A stretch of DNA of 64,000 nucleotides from Aerococcus kribbianus. GTDB taxonomy: Bacteria > Bacillota > Bacilli > Lactobacillales > Aerococcaceae. The stretch's first letter is position 1; every line of letters begins with the position of its first letter. Positions 50,450 to 60,503 of the stretch are shown here, in pieces. The notes below the pieces were generated by a model that saw only the letters and a program-made list of their open reading frames with translations, made no database searches and was not told where the DNA came from. The position numbers and the translations under genes were made by a program. The stretch spans positions 372,001 to 436,000 of the forward strand of contig NZ_JAPRFR010000001.1 in the NCBI RefSeq assembly GCF_026805545.1. The letters are read 5' to 3'.

Positions 50450-52270
50450 TTAACGGATACCGCCTCCGGATCCACCACCAAAGGAACCGCCTCCTCCGCC
50501 TAAGCTGGAGAATCCTCCGGCACCACTTGAGCTAGAAGGACTACTTGGTTTTGGTCTATTGAGTTCTCGGTAATAAGTATTAATGGCACGACTGAAGAGG
50601 TAGTACTGAGTGAAAGTAAAGTCACCGCTTCCGCCACTATAAACAGATTCTGTACGGTAATCTGGATAGAGTTTAGCAAATTCTGCTTCAACTTCATCAA
50701 GAATACCTAAGGCCGCCGCATATAACATTAGTTCATCCCATAAAACGACTTCTTTAGCGGACCGTTCATTAAGCAAAGAGTAGTCCTTAAGGTAATTATG
50801 AAACTTAACTAATTGATTGCGCTTTTCTAACCCTGTTTGAGTTAATGGGAATGCCGCTTCTTCGTTAGCTTTGTCCAAGTCGGTCATATCGGATTTCTTT
50901 TTAGCCGTCAAATGTTCTTCTTGATAGCCCTGAGCAAGCATATACTCTTCACTAGTTGCCTTAATTTTTTTAATATAGCGAGTAAAGTCACTGGAATGAG
51001 ATTTTAAATACGCTTTAAAACGCTTTTCTTCGATATAACCTTCTTTATCAGCAGCTTTGACCAATATATCGTAAAACATAGCAATTGGCTCATCAAGTTC
51101 TGCCTCTTTATTGACAATTTGGAATTGCCCCTTGTCTTGTTCTGCTTCACCAAGAGGACGCAGATAACCTGCCTTAATCAACCATAGTAAACTAGCAGTC
51201 CACATTCCTTCTGAGGCCTCTTCTGTTTCTTCAGACATATTGTGGTTAGAGAGTACAACTAAACTGACGTAGGAATCAAAGACAGTTTCAAAGGGCTGAT
51301 CACGATAGTACTCTCCTTCAAATTCATTCGAAAGATTTTCTAACTTAGGATACACCCGTTTCATGCGCCGACGTTGCTGCCAAAGCTTGATTCCTAATCT
51401 TAGTGATACAACAACAGAGGCTAAGCCAGCAAGGATAAATGCTCCTATTACGCCAATTTCAAAATTTGACATAGGGTCGGTTTCAACGTCCATTTTTTGT
51501 AAATCTTCTTGACTAGCATCCGGATCATAATCTTCCCAATTATAATTGGAGCCTGCAAAAGATTGTTTGACATAGTGATCAAAGTCATTATCTAAATGAA
51601 ATCTTGTACTGTAGGCTTGGTCGGGGAGTCGCAATAAGATGGTTACGTAATTCCCTTCATTAAAATCGCCCTGACTCTCAGCTAAAACAGTTCCCTGCTT
51701 GGTAAAGCTAATATCACCATTATAACCAAATCCCCACACTCGATGGTCTTCAGCAGTAATATCACCTAATTCAGAAGCAATTTCCACCCGTACTGATTCA
51801 GGTGCTGGTGACATTGAATCATTGATAAACTGCCAATAAATCATCTGATAACTTTGGGTTTGAGCCACAAAATTAGTCACGGTATAAGTGATTTCATAAG
51901 TATTTTCACCATACTCAGAAATCCCCCAGTTCAACTCGTCAGAACCTTGGCCGTATTGATAAGCTTTACTGTCAAAATCAGCATCCACATCCCATGAAGC
52001 CACTTTTTGCATAGCGGTGCCATTTACGGATACCTGATAATCCGTGATCGTTTGTTCACTAGTTAATTCAATGGGTTTATATAGCTCTGTCCCTTCATCA
52101 ACATCGGCTTTCCAAGTTTCAGTAAACTGGGCGGACCCATCTGACTGCAACTGCACTTGGACATCAATGCTTTCAATCGTGTTGGCCGCTACTAAACCAT
52201 TGTCTACAATAAATAAAGTTAAAAGTAAAAGAACAATGGTCAGGACATTAGCTCTAATGGATTTTACCAT
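50450..52270 (-). CDS. DUF2207 membrane protein
   Basis: 606 residues. Signal peptide or anchor (about 8-28), an extracytoplasmic beta-rich domain (about 30-260, beginning SIDVQVQLQSDGSAQFTETW), one membrane helix (about 272-292), a cytoplasmic part with winged-helix-like segments (about 330-520), and a glycine-serine tail (GGFSSLGGGGGSFGGGSGGG), a hallmark of DUF2207. Function is unknown. It follows lemA with a seven-base overlap; LemA/DUF2207 pairs are widespread in bacteria. Confidence 0.87.
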   Translation of the reverse strand: MVKSIRANVLTIVLLLLTLFIVDNGLVAANTIESIDVQVQLQSDGSAQFTETWKADVDEGTELYKPIELTSEQTITDYQVSVNGTAMQKVASWDVDADFDSKAYQYGQGSDELNWGISEYGENTYEITYTVTNFVAQTQSYQMIYWQFINDSMSPAPESVRVEIASELGDITAEDHRVWGFGYNGDISFTKQGTVLAESQGDFNEGNYVTILLRLPDQAYSTRFHLDNDFDHYVKQSFAGSNYNWEDYDPDASQEDLQKMDVETDPMSNFEIGVIGAFILAGLASVVVSLRLGIKLWQQRRRMKRVYPKLENLSNEFEGEYYRDQPFETVFDSYVSLVVLSNHNMSEETEEASEGMWTASLLWLIKAGYLRPLGEAEQDKGQFQIVNKEAELDEPIAMFYDILVKAADKEGYIEEKRFKAYLKSHSSDFTRYIKKIKATSEEYMLAQGYQEEHLTAKKKSDMTDLDKANEEAAFPLTQTGLEKRNQLVKFHNYLKDYSLLNERSAKEVVLWDELMLYAAALGILDEVEAEFAKLYPDYRTESVYSGGSGDFTFTQYYLFSRAINTYYRELNRPKPSSPSSSSGAGGFSSLGGGGGSFGGGSGGGIR

Positions 52271-52821
52271 TGAGGCATTTCCTGTTTTTCTACTGACGCT
52301 TCAAAGTAGTCAGATGCTTTAAAGCCAGTAATACCTGCCACAATTGAATTCGGGAATGTTTTAATTAAACGATTATATTTTGTCACCGTATCATTAAAAA
52401 TCATCCGCGCTTGACGCACATTATTTTCATAATCGTTAACACTATTCATAGTACTTTGGTAGACATTAGCTGCTTTAAGGTCTGGATATTGTTCCACTAC
52501 CACATCAATAGCACGCATGGCTTTAGCAAAAGCTTGGTCGTCTTTTTCAACATCTTTTACTGACGAGTTTTTGTCCACACCTGACCGATGTTTAACAATA
52601 GTTGTTAAAGTCTCGGATTCATGACTTTGGTATTTTGTCGTCGCTTGGATTAAGTTAGTCAAAGCATCCCAACGCGACTCCACTTGAGCAGCAATTTGTG
52701 CCATAGCATTAGTCACCATCTCTTGGCTTCCAATCATTTGGTTGTATAGTTTTATCCCCCAAACAACAAGCCCAACAATTAAAACAACAATTACAATTGC
52801 GATAATCCATCCAATATTCAT
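52264..52821 (-). CDS. lemA: LemA family protein
   Basis: 185 residues. One N-terminal membrane helix (about 3-24), then a helical bundle with YNQMIGSQEMVTNAMAQIAAQVESRWD, NARQAR-like NVRQARMIFNDTVTKYN and FPNSIVAGITGFKASDYFE, all LemA hallmarks. The C-terminus faces outside in known members. Start at 52821 follows GAGGGGG; a longer frame to 52878 lacks support. Confidence 0.93.
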   Translation of the reverse strand: MNIGWIIAIVIVVLIVGLVVWGIKLYNQMIGSQEMVTNAMAQIAAQVESRWDALTNLIQATTKYQSHESETLTTIVKHRSGVDKNSSVKDVEKDDQAFAKAMRAIDVVVEQYPDLKAANVYQSTMNSVNDYENNVRQARMIFNDTVTKYNRLIKTFPNSIVAGITGFKASDYFEASVEKQEMPQW

Positions 52822-52954
52822 AGGAAAACCCCCTCTTTTTGTTAATTTTAGTATAACGCATCCATAAGTTCTAGTCACTTATAAGCCGAAACTAGCTTGT
52901 CGAAATTAAATCAATTTCAGCATAGGCTCTCAACTACTTACAATCCATAACAAT

Positions 52955-52985
52955 AAAAAAGCAGCTAGAAAACTAGCTGCTTTTA
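52955..52985 (-). terminator. Terminator of the amino acid permease gene
   Basis: AGCAGCTAG (52960-52968) pairs with CTAGCTGCT (52973-52981) and is followed by T on the minus strand (TTTTTTATT), ten or so bases after the permease stop. Confidence 0.88.
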
Positions 52986-52993
52986 ACACTTCA

Positions 52994-54349
52994 TTATTTT
53001 GCTGTTTGTTGGCGAGCTTTTTTCCCATAGAGGTAACCCAGCAGACAAATGCCTAAGCAAATTAAGATAAAGATTGGTAGGAGTTGAGGACTAGCTAGAT
53101 AACCCCCACCTATAATGACCAAGGAACCCAGGATTGCTAGTGAAGGAATCACTATACCCATAAAACGATTAGTAATTTCACCTTGCCGGCAAAGTTGGAT
53201 CACTTTAGCATAAAGTAGGATATAGCCAATATAATTAAAGATAATAGCAATTTCACTAACATCACTGTGACCTAATAAGGCAAAACGTTGGACCACATAA
53301 TGGATGGCCAGCCAGACTAAGGTCAAAGCAAAAGCAACTAGGGTTGAAGCTAGGGATAAGCCCCGTTGAAAATTAATTTCTTTGATTTGTTGAGAGTAAG
53401 GAATAATTTCTTTCAAAGCCAAGGCCTGGGGTAAGCGAATGAAGCCTAAAATCATTCCATTAACCACACCTACCACAGCCAACAGAATAAAGAAGGTAAG
53501 AATCTTGTCACCCCAAGCACCTAATAAGTTTTGTCCAACCACAGAAACAACACCGTCTCCAAGGCCAACAATGGCATCAACACCAGCTAAACGGACCAAA
53601 CCGATAAAATAAGCCAGGTAAATAAGCAGAACAATAATTGGCCCAAAAAATAAGGCCAAGGGGATGTTTTTCTTAGCATCTTTGATTTCATTGGATATTC
53701 CAGTGGCAACAATCCAACCTTCATAGGAGAAAACCATTGGCGTCAAAGCAGCTAGCCAGGATAAAGGATGGGAATTAGTAGTCATCAATTCACCACGAGC
53801 TGGGGTCTGATCAACTTGACTCACTAGGAAGAAACTCACTAAGCCTATCCCTACTAGGGGAATTAATTTACCTATAGTCGTTAAATTTTGAAAACGCCCC
53901 GCCATAGTCAAGGATAAATAATTCATGGCGAATAACAATACCACATAGGTCACAGCAATTAGTATCTCCCAGGCCAGATTAGCTGGAAAACCGAACAACT
54001 GTAGGGTGTAAATTCCTGCAACCCATGACACCACTGCAGTAATGGTTGGATAATATATTAATAGGTAAAACCAGCCAAAACCATTACCAAAATCCTTAGA
54101 AATAAACTCATCGAAGTAAGCAACCACCCCACCAGTCTCGTTGGACCGGGTGGCCAATTGAGAGATGGACATGGCTCCAGTAATGACACATAGGGCAGCA
54201 ATAATAAAAACCAATATACTCAATGCGACATTCCCATTGGTCAATGTTAAAATATTATCAGCCTTAAAGAAAATTCCCGATCCCACACAAATTCCTACAA
54301 TCATGGAGATAGCGGTAAATAATCCGTAATGTTTTTCTTTGGCTTGCAT
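52994..54349 (-). CDS. APC-family amino acid permease
   Basis: 451 residues, about twelve helices. GLFTAISMIVGICVGSGIFFKAD at the N-terminus is the APC substrate-binding helix with Gly-Ser-Gly-Ile. TRSNETGGVVAYFDEF is also typical. It imports or exchanges an amino acid with a proton; the substrate cannot be read. Single gene, GAGGA before the ATG. Confidence 0.88.
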   Translation of the reverse strand: MQAKEKHYGLFTAISMIVGICVGSGIFFKADNILTLTNGNVALSILVFIIAALCVITGAMSISQLATRSNETGGVVAYFDEFISKDFGNGFGWFYLLIYYPTITAVVSWVAGIYTLQLFGFPANLAWEILIAVTYVVLLFAMNYLSLTMAGRFQNLTTIGKLIPLVGIGLVSFFLVSQVDQTPARGELMTTNSHPLSWLAALTPMVFSYEGWIVATGISNEIKDAKKNIPLALFFGPIIVLLIYLAYFIGLVRLAGVDAIVGLGDGVVSVVGQNLLGAWGDKILTFFILLAVVGVVNGMILGFIRLPQALALKEIIPYSQQIKEINFQRGLSLASTLVAFALTLVWLAIHYVVQRFALLGHSDVSEIAIIFNYIGYILLYAKVIQLCRQGEITNRFMGIVIPSLAILGSLVIIGGGYLASPQLLPIFILICLGICLLGYLYGKKARQQTAK

Positions 54350-54464
54350 AAATAAATCCTCTTTCTAACCCTTTATATAGGGAGGAAAATTTCACTAAAA
54401 AATATCAGCAAGCCTCATTATACAGAATTGTCAGTCAATAATCTAGCCTGAATGGAGTGGTCTT

Positions 54465-54929
54465 ATGAAAATTTTAATTGATGGTGATGCCTGTCCAGTA
54501 AAAGCCGAAGCCATCGCCCTAGGGCAAAGCCATCATTGGCCCGTCACTATTGTTACGAGCATCGATCATTACAGTCCAAAGGCCAATCTTGAGGGTGTCT
54601 CAACCGTCTATGTCGATGCAGGTCCTGACGCAGCCGATTATAAAATTGTTGCTCTAGCAGAGAGAAACGATATCGTCATCACCCAAGATTACGGTCTCGC
54701 TTCCTTAATGATTAATAAGACAGAGGTCATCCACCACAGCGGTTTACGTTATTCTCAAGAGAATATAAACAGACTCCTAATGCAACGCTACCAAGGACAG
54801 CAAGCAAGGAAAGCAGGACAAAAAACTAAAGGACCCAAAGCGTTTACGGCAGCAGACCGTCGCTACTTCAGTAATCAGTTAGAAAAACTCATACTGGACT
54901 TAGAAAGAAGACAAACTAACGACCATTAA
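54465..54929 (+). CDS. YaiI/YqxD-family (DUF188) protein
   Basis: 154 residues. MKILIDGDACPVKAEAI, VDAGPDAADYKIV, and VITQDYGLASL are the invariant acidic motifs of DUF188, a PIN-like fold whose carboxylates could bind metal. Enzymatic activity is unproven. The C-terminal part (KTKGPKAFTAADRRYF) is also typical. Single gene. Confidence 0.9.
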   Translation: MKILIDGDACPVKAEAIALGQSHHWPVTIVTSIDHYSPKANLEGVSTVYVDAGPDAADYKIVALAERNDIVITQDYGLASLMINKTEVIHHSGLRYSQENINRLLMQRYQGQQARKAGQKTKGPKAFTAADRRYFSNQLEKLILDLERRQTNDH

Positions 54930-54967
54930 AACAGGCTGTAATTTAGTGTTAGATAATGCTAGACCTC

Positions 54968-55246
54968 TTATTCATAGAAAACATACTCTAAACAATCTAC
55001 TGGATAATGTGTTTCCAACCATTCCATTAAATCAAGTAGACTTTGTCGGGTAGATTGATAACTGATACCTACTTTAGCTAGGCCAATAACTGCCAAGTTG
55101 ACCGTGTCTTGCTCAGCCACTTCAGCAATGGACACACCAAACTTTTTAGGCGTTCTATCCTTAATTGACCGGAGAACTTGTCGCTTATCCTTTAAAGAAT
55201 AGGCTTCAGGCAAACGTAAGATCAATTCTAATCCAATCATATACAA
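54968..55246 (-). CDS. DUF503 (YlxP-like) protein
   Basis: 92 residues. SLKDKRQVLRSIKDRTPKKFGVSIAEVAEQD is the DUF503 signature. Function is unknown; relatives are often near rbfA or infB, but here it stands alone. Two starts compete: TTG at 55246, eight bases after GGGGG, and ATG at 55240, with 14-base spacing; I kept the TTG. Confidence 0.85.
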   Translation of the reverse strand: MYMIGLELILRLPEAYSLKDKRQVLRSIKDRTPKKFGVSIAEVAEQDTVNLAVIGLAKVGISYQSTRQSLLDLMEWLETHYPVDCLEYVFYE

Positions 55247-55336
55247 GATAAAGTCCCCCTTTTCTTTTATACTAGCACAGCTATACGTCCTGAAAATTTT
55301 CTTTTTCTATAATTAACAAATATCCTAGCCCCTGGA

Positions 55337-55365
55337 TTGAATTTAATGGAAAAATCCCTTAAAGT
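55337..55365 (+). promoter_or_regulatory. Candidate promoter of the hydroxyacid dehydrogenase-ybaK pair
   Basis: TTGAAT, 17 bases, TAAAGT; start of transcription near 55372, 35 bases before the ATG. Confidence 0.4.
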
Positions 55366-55406
55366 TAGATTAAGACAAATTTCAAGTATTAGAAAGGTAT
55401 GATATC

Positions 55407-56366
55407 ATGCGTATTCATTTAATTGAGCCCCTACGTGTTCCAGAAGAAAAGATCAAGCAACTTGCTCAACCCTTGATTGATGCCGGTCATGAGTTCAAGT
55501 ATTTTGACAATAAAACGACAGATCCTAATGAGCTGATTGCACGTTCTGAGGGAGCAGACATTGTCACTATTGCGAATAATCCCTATCCTGCTGAGGTTAT
55601 TGCAGCCAATCCACAAATTCAACTATTAAATGTCGCCTTCACTGGGGTGGACCATGTCGATGCCGAGTCAGCCAAAGAAAATGATATCCAAGTTGCCAAT
55701 GCTTCAGGTTATGCCAACACAGCGGTGAGTGAGTTAGTGATTGCACTGACCTTAGCCCTTTATCGGCAAATTCCCCAATCAAATGAAGCGATCCGTCAAG
55801 GAGAAAATTTCTCTGGGCCAATCCAAGGCCAAGAAATCAAAGGCAAAACAGTGGGAATTATTGGAACAGGAAATATTGGCTTAGAGACTGCTAAATTATT
55901 TAAAGCTTTTGGAGCCAATTTAATTGCTTATAGTCGCACAGAAAAAGAGGAAGCCAAAGAACTTGGCATTACTTATACTGACTTAGATACCCTATTAAAA
56001 ACCGCAGACATTATCTCTGTTCATTTACCATTAAATGACCATACTAAGAATTTCTTGTCTCAAGAGAAACTAAGCTTAATCAAAGACTCTGCTATCTTAA
56101 TCAATGCAGCACGAGGGCCTATCATCGATAACGCTGCCTTAGCTGACTTACTCAACAACGACCAAATTGCCGGAGCTGGGATTGATGTTTTTGATGGGGA
56201 ACCGCCTTTAGCAGATGACTATCCGCTATTAAAGGCTAAAAATACTGTCCTTACCCCACATATCGCCTTCTTGAGTGATGAAGCGATGGTCGCTCGTGCT
56301 GAAATTGCCTTTGCCAATATTCAAGCCTTTATTGATGGTAAGCCAGAAAATATTGTAGAATTGTAG
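55407..56366 (+). CDS. D-isomer-specific 2-hydroxyacid dehydrogenase
   Basis: 319 residues. NAD-binding GIIGTGNIGLETAKL near residue 150, catalytic Arg in NAARGPIID, Glu in DVFDGEPPL and His in LTPHIAFL are all there. The family reduces 2-keto acids such as hydroxypyruvate, glyoxylate or branched substrates; the substrate is not decided by the sequence. AAAGG precedes the ATG; ybaK starts seven bases after the stop. Confidence 0.9.
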   Translation: MRIHLIEPLRVPEEKIKQLAQPLIDAGHEFKYFDNKTTDPNELIARSEGADIVTIANNPYPAEVIAANPQIQLLNVAFTGVDHVDAESAKENDIQVANASGYANTAVSELVIALTLALYRQIPQSNEAIRQGENFSGPIQGQEIKGKTVGIIGTGNIGLETAKLFKAFGANLIAYSRTEKEEAKELGITYTDLDTLLKTADIISVHLPLNDHTKNFLSQEKLSLIKDSAILINAARGPIIDNAALADLLNNDQIAGAGIDVFDGEPPLADDYPLLKAKNTVLTPHIAFLSDEAMVARAEIAFANIQAFIDGKPENIVEL

Positions 56367-56373
56367 GCGAACT

Positions 56374-56859
56374 ATGTCCAAAAAAGTAAAAACCAATGTA
56401 ATGCGTCGCTTAGACCAAGCCAAAATTTCTTACCAAGATCAGGCTTATTTCGGTGATGATGTCCATAATGGTGTGGAAATCGCCAATAAATTGGGTAATG
56501 ACCCTCAAGAACAGTTCAAAACATTAGTCACCCAAGCCAAATCTGGTGATCACTACGTTTTCCTCGTACCAGTTGCAGCCAGTCTTGACTTAAAAGCTGC
56601 TGCCAAAGCCGTCAACGAAAAATCAGTCACTATGATTAAAGAAAAAGAGCTCGAACCTTTGACAGGCTATGTTCACGGAGGCTGTTCACCAATTGGGATG
56701 AAACATGACTTTTTAACGACAATTGATGATTCTGCCCAAAATTATGAGCAAATTATTTTTTCAGCAGGTAAGGTGGGAGTTAGTGTCAAAGTCGCTACTA
56801 GCGATTTAGACGCGGCCATCAAGAAATTACAATTTGCCCCAGTGGCTCAATACAAGTAA
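56374..56859 (+). CDS. ybaK: Cys-tRNA(Pro)/Cys-tRNA deacylase
   Basis: 161 residues of the YbaK/EbsC family. FKTLVTQAKSGDHYVFLVPVAASLDLKAAAKA and GYVHGGCSPIGMKH are diagnostic. It hydrolyses cysteine mis-attached to tRNA-Pro. The GGCSPIGMK motif favours YbaK over the ProX and YeaK branches. No clear ribosome site of its own; it is probably coupled to the dehydrogenase gene. Confidence 0.93.
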   Translation: MSKKVKTNVMRRLDQAKISYQDQAYFGDDVHNGVEIANKLGNDPQEQFKTLVTQAKSGDHYVFLVPVAASLDLKAAAKAVNEKSVTMIKEKELEPLTGYVHGGCSPIGMKHDFLTTIDDSAQNYEQIIFSAGKVGVSVKVATSDLDAAIKKLQFAPVAQYK

Positions 56860-56955
56860 AGTTTAAACCTATAATCAATAAATCTAATCACGAATAGCTG
56901 CGCTAAGTCTCTCTTGGCTTAGCGCCTTACTCATTTAATCCTAGGAGGAAAAAGA

Positions 56956-58239
56956 ATGGACCAATCCTTTGCCGGTAGTATATTTCTCTTCGGCTTATGT
57001 GTCGTTTTATCAGCTTATTTTTCATCGTCAGAGACCGCCTTTACTTCGGTTTCATCGATCCGTCTACAAAATCAAGCAGACAATGGTGACCGGAAAGCCC
57101 AACAAGCTTTACACTTACTAGATAATTTTGAATCCTTATTATCGACCATTTTAATTGGAAATAATATCGTCAACATTGCTGCTTCAGCAATTGCAACAGT
57201 TGTTTTATTGGTATGGTTTCCTCGTTACGGGGCAACCCTATCAACCATTGTTACCACTGTTGTTCTCTTATTATTTTCAGAAATTACGCCAAAATTAATC
57301 GCTAAAATGGTTCCTGAACAGTTTGCTAAATTTTCCGCACCTATCCTACGTTTATTTATGGTAATTATGACACCTATTGTTTGGTTAATTAATGGTTGGC
57401 AACGAATGATCCAACACATAATTCCCCTAGAAAGTGATGATAGTATTAGTGAGGACGAATTACTATCCTTGGTCGATGAAGCACGATCTGGTGGTTCTAT
57501 TGAATATGACGAACAACGCTTGGTTAAAGCTGCCATCAATTTTGACGACCGGACAGTTTCTTCCACCCTAACACCCCGAGTAGATGTTGAAGCGGTAGAT
57601 ATCAATGACTCTGACGATACCATTGACCAAAGCTTCCTCACCCACCCTTATTCACGTTTAGTCGTTTATGATGATACCATCGATAATGTTGTTGGGGTCT
57701 TACACGAGCGGGACTTTAATCGCTACCTACGTGCCAAACACAATAATAAGTCAGTTATCTTGCCAAGCATTGTCTCAGATGTTTTATTTATTCACCCTAC
57801 GATTAAATTAGCTGACCTCTTGAGACAAATGCAAAAGCAAAAAATTCATATGGCAGTGGTCCGTGATGAACACGGCGGCGTCAATGGGATAGTGACTATG
57901 GAAGATGTTCTCGAGGAACTGGTCGGTGAGATTTGGGACGAAGATGATGTGGTGTCAACTGATATTAAGGAACTCTCGCCGGGGAATCATTATCAATTCA
58001 ATGGAGTATGTTCCATAGAAAAAGCCTTACCATTATTAGGTATTCCCTTAGAAGAGCCCCAAATTTATCGAACCGTTAATGGTTTCGTTATCAACCAATT
58101 AGGCAAATTACCCGCTACTGGTGACCAATTCTCCACTAAGGGTTGGACCTTCCAAGTCTTATCAGAAGACAAACAACGCGTCTCGCTTCTAGACGCTAAG
58201 CGATTAGATTACGAAAGTGATGAAGATGTTGACCAATAG
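56956..58239 (+). CDS. CNNM/CorC-type transporter with CBS domains
   Basis: 427 residues: DUF21 membrane domain with about four helices (residues 1-185, SSSETAFTSVSSIRLQ, SEITPKLIAKMVPE), two CBS domains (about 205-330; TPRVDVEAVD, GGVNGIVTMEDVLEELVGEIWDE) and a C-terminal CorC/HlyC domain (about 345-415). Members export magnesium or cobalt or regulate other ion carriers; the old haemolysin name is misleading. AGGAGG precedes the ATG. Confidence 0.93.
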   Translation: MDQSFAGSIFLFGLCVVLSAYFSSSETAFTSVSSIRLQNQADNGDRKAQQALHLLDNFESLLSTILIGNNIVNIAASAIATVVLLVWFPRYGATLSTIVTTVVLLLFSEITPKLIAKMVPEQFAKFSAPILRLFMVIMTPIVWLINGWQRMIQHIIPLESDDSISEDELLSLVDEARSGGSIEYDEQRLVKAAINFDDRTVSSTLTPRVDVEAVDINDSDDTIDQSFLTHPYSRLVVYDDTIDNVVGVLHERDFNRYLRAKHNNKSVILPSIVSDVLFIHPTIKLADLLRQMQKQKIHMAVVRDEHGGVNGIVTMEDVLEELVGEIWDEDDVVSTDIKELSPGNHYQFNGVCSIEKALPLLGIPLEEPQIYRTVNGFVINQLGKLPATGDQFSTKGWTFQVLSEDKQRVSLLDAKRLDYESDEDVDQ

Positions 58240-58251
58240 TATAAGCATAAA

Positions 58252-58292
58252 AACAAGCCCCTCAAAAAGTGAATTTTTGAGGGGCTTGTTGC
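58252..58292. terminator. Terminator between the CBS transporter and pepC
   Basis: ACAAGCCCCTCAAAAA and TTTTTGAGGGGCTTGT (about 58253-58289) form a long perfect stem with a short loop. It serves both convergent genes. Confidence 0.9.
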
Positions 58293-58308
58293 ATTTTAAA
58301 CTGTTTCC

Positions 58309-59643
58309 TTATTTCACCTTAGCCAAGGCACCCATTGGATCCCATGGTTCCAATTCAATCGTCCCTTGGTCAAGAGCTTTTAACCATTCTTCAGGAATGT
58401 AATCTTTTAGGGCAGCGATTTGATAAGTGTATTCATCAAACCATTCATCTGACATAGAGAAAATTCCTTTGTCACCTACTTCATCACCCCAAGAGTTTTC
58501 AACCTTCCAGTTAATCGCGTGGCCTTGGTCATCAAGATCAACACCAACTAATACCATGGCATGAGTCAATAATGAGTCCCCATAATTCAAACGTTCAGCC
58601 TTGTTTAATTGGCTATAACCACCCAAGGTATCCGCATAATTATAGAGATCTAAATCCATGATTCCAGCTTGTCGGTCAGAAATTTTACCGACATCGCAAC
58701 CAAACCAAACCGGGTGGCCATCCTTAATGGCATCAATAGCGGCTTGTTTTAAAACTTCCATTGGCACATTAATGTATTGAATAGCTTTGGCTTCTTTAAT
58801 GGTACCTAGATATTTTACTGTAAAAGCTCGGCCATAAGGTTTGTCTTCGGTTGGCGCATTAATTAGACTCACCATATTATCAAGGTCCCAACCCACATAA
58901 TCAGCAAAGAAGGTTTGTGGGGTCATTTTTTCTAAGCGGTGGAAGTTACCTTCTTTATCACGGTATTGATAGGTAAATTCACTCGGTGGCGTTCCCAAAG
59001 CTTTCACTAAGACTTGGTAAACAAAATAAAGCATATCTTCTTTTAAATTGGCCAATTCATCAAGCGTTTTGCCGTCGAAGTATGCCTGTCTAAGGGTATG
59101 TGCAAATTCCCGTAATTTAGAAGTGAGGAAAGAATCTAACACATTGGTATTAGAGGAGTGGTAAGTTTCCGGCATTTGTTCTTTGGGAACAGCACCATAT
59201 TTCTGCAAGATACCAGCAAACATATCCCATTGTCCGCCATCCCCTAATGGATCAAACAATAGATGGGAAACAAGCCGGCCCGCTAAGTCTTCATCCACTG
59301 TCTCAATAATGGAGTCCAAGAAGTAATTGCTACGTTCTAATTTATCCCAGAACAAGGTGTAGTTTTGTGAAAACTCAAAAGTTTCTGCGCCTAACTTATC
59401 CATAGTGTCTACCCGCGCCGTGTTTAGAGCCGCAAACATCCAGCAGCGGCCAGATTTCTTTTGATTAGTAATTTTGCCACGTTTGGTTTCATGAGAAAAG
59501 GTAAAATCATGACGTCGTCGAGTGTTGTTGTTGTAGGTAGCCTGGTCAATACCAACCTTGGCAATGGCATTTTCCACGGCCTTATTAGCAGCTTGACCTT
59601 GATATTTATCATTGAAGCGTGAAATTAAATCTTGATTAATCAT
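58309..59643 (-). CDS. pepC: Aminopeptidase C (bleomycin-hydrolase family)
   Basis: 444 residues of peptidase family C1B. Catalytic Cys in KKSGRCWMFAALN, His in LTHAMVLVGV and Asn in VENSWGDEVG are all in place. It is a cytosolic hexameric aminopeptidase of lactic acid bacteria with broad specificity. The ATG at 59643, seven bases after AAGGAGG, is preferred to the GTG directly before it. Confidence 0.96.
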   Translation of the reverse strand: MINQDLISRFNDKYQGQAANKAVENAIAKVGIDQATYNNNTRRRHDFTFSHETKRGKITNQKKSGRCWMFAALNTARVDTMDKLGAETFEFSQNYTLFWDKLERSNYFLDSIIETVDEDLAGRLVSHLLFDPLGDGGQWDMFAGILQKYGAVPKEQMPETYHSSNTNVLDSFLTSKLREFAHTLRQAYFDGKTLDELANLKEDMLYFVYQVLVKALGTPPSEFTYQYRDKEGNFHRLEKMTPQTFFADYVGWDLDNMVSLINAPTEDKPYGRAFTVKYLGTIKEAKAIQYINVPMEVLKQAAIDAIKDGHPVWFGCDVGKISDRQAGIMDLDLYNYADTLGGYSQLNKAERLNYGDSLLTHAMVLVGVDLDDQGHAINWKVENSWGDEVGDKGIFSMSDEWFDEYTYQIAALKDYIPEEWLKALDQGTIELEPWDPMGALAKVK

Positions 59644-59848
59644 CACTCAACCTCCTTAAAAGTTTATAATAATAATCTTAGCGTTTTTTCATTTTTTTGC
59701 AAGGGTTGTCTCATAATTTTTTGCTAAATGAGTTTATGTAAACAATATTGTATTTTTTACCCTTACCTAGCTTGTCATCTTAGCCAAGGCTAGCATATCT
59801 CTAGCCATTTATGTTTTATTTTTCTATAATGGACAAAAGGAGGTAATT

Positions 59849-60481
59849 ATGACAACAATTATTCGACCTTACAAAGATTCTGACTTTGATGCCTTGCATC
59901 TAATGACCAGACAAACATGGTATGCCGAACCCTATCAAAAAAGTCCCAAAATGACAGACGTTTTTGTTTCTTTGGACTCTAATCTTAGGCTCTACCAATC
60001 ATCATTTGGGCTCACTGCAGAAAAAGATGGTGAAGTTCTGGGTATATTCTTAGGAAACATCCTTTCTCATGCCAAGGCCTTGCGTCTCTTTATGCGGGAA
60101 ACCTTTAATGATGCTAAAGAATTAGGATTATCAACTGATCCAGTCAAAGATGAGCTACTCAAACAACTCGATGAAGAAAACGAGATCAATGTTGAACTCG
60201 ATAAAAATCATCAAGAAGTCAACCAAGCGGTAGTTGAATTATTTATCCTCAGTCCTAGTGCTCGAGGCAAAGGAATCGGTGGCGAACTTTGGAAACAAGG
60301 ATTAGCTGAGTTTAAAGACCATGGTGTTAGCCATTACACTTTGCACACGGATTCTGCCTGTGACTATGGCTTCTATGACTATAAGGGTTTAAAGGCTGAC
60401 CCAGCCATCCCTTCTAGCAATGATCCTGATTACAAATTCTTCCTCTATGCCGGCAACATTGAAACTGATGAAAAAGCGTAG
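59849..60481 (+). CDS. GNAT family acetyltransferase
   Basis: 210 residues. The acetyl-CoA loop is SARGKGIGGELWKQ near residue 138; FILSP precedes it as beta-4. HTDSACDYGFYDYKG closes the fold. An alpha-helical insert of about 40 residues (about 75-120), rich in charged residues, lies inside the domain. Substrate unknown. AAAGGAGG precedes the ATG. Confidence 0.85.
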   Translation: MTTIIRPYKDSDFDALHLMTRQTWYAEPYQKSPKMTDVFVSLDSNLRLYQSSFGLTAEKDGEVLGIFLGNILSHAKALRLFMRETFNDAKELGLSTDPVKDELLKQLDEENEINVELDKNHQEVNQAVVELFILSPSARGKGIGGELWKQGLAEFKDHGVSHYTLHTDSACDYGFYDYKGLKADPAIPSSNDPDYKFFLYAGNIETDEKA

Positions 60482-60503
60482 AAATTCTTTTTAAAGGATG
60501 ATC

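Noticed and set aside
50284-50535. Plus-strand open frame over repeat copy B
   Set aside because: It runs through a terminator hairpin and into the antisense of DUF2207.
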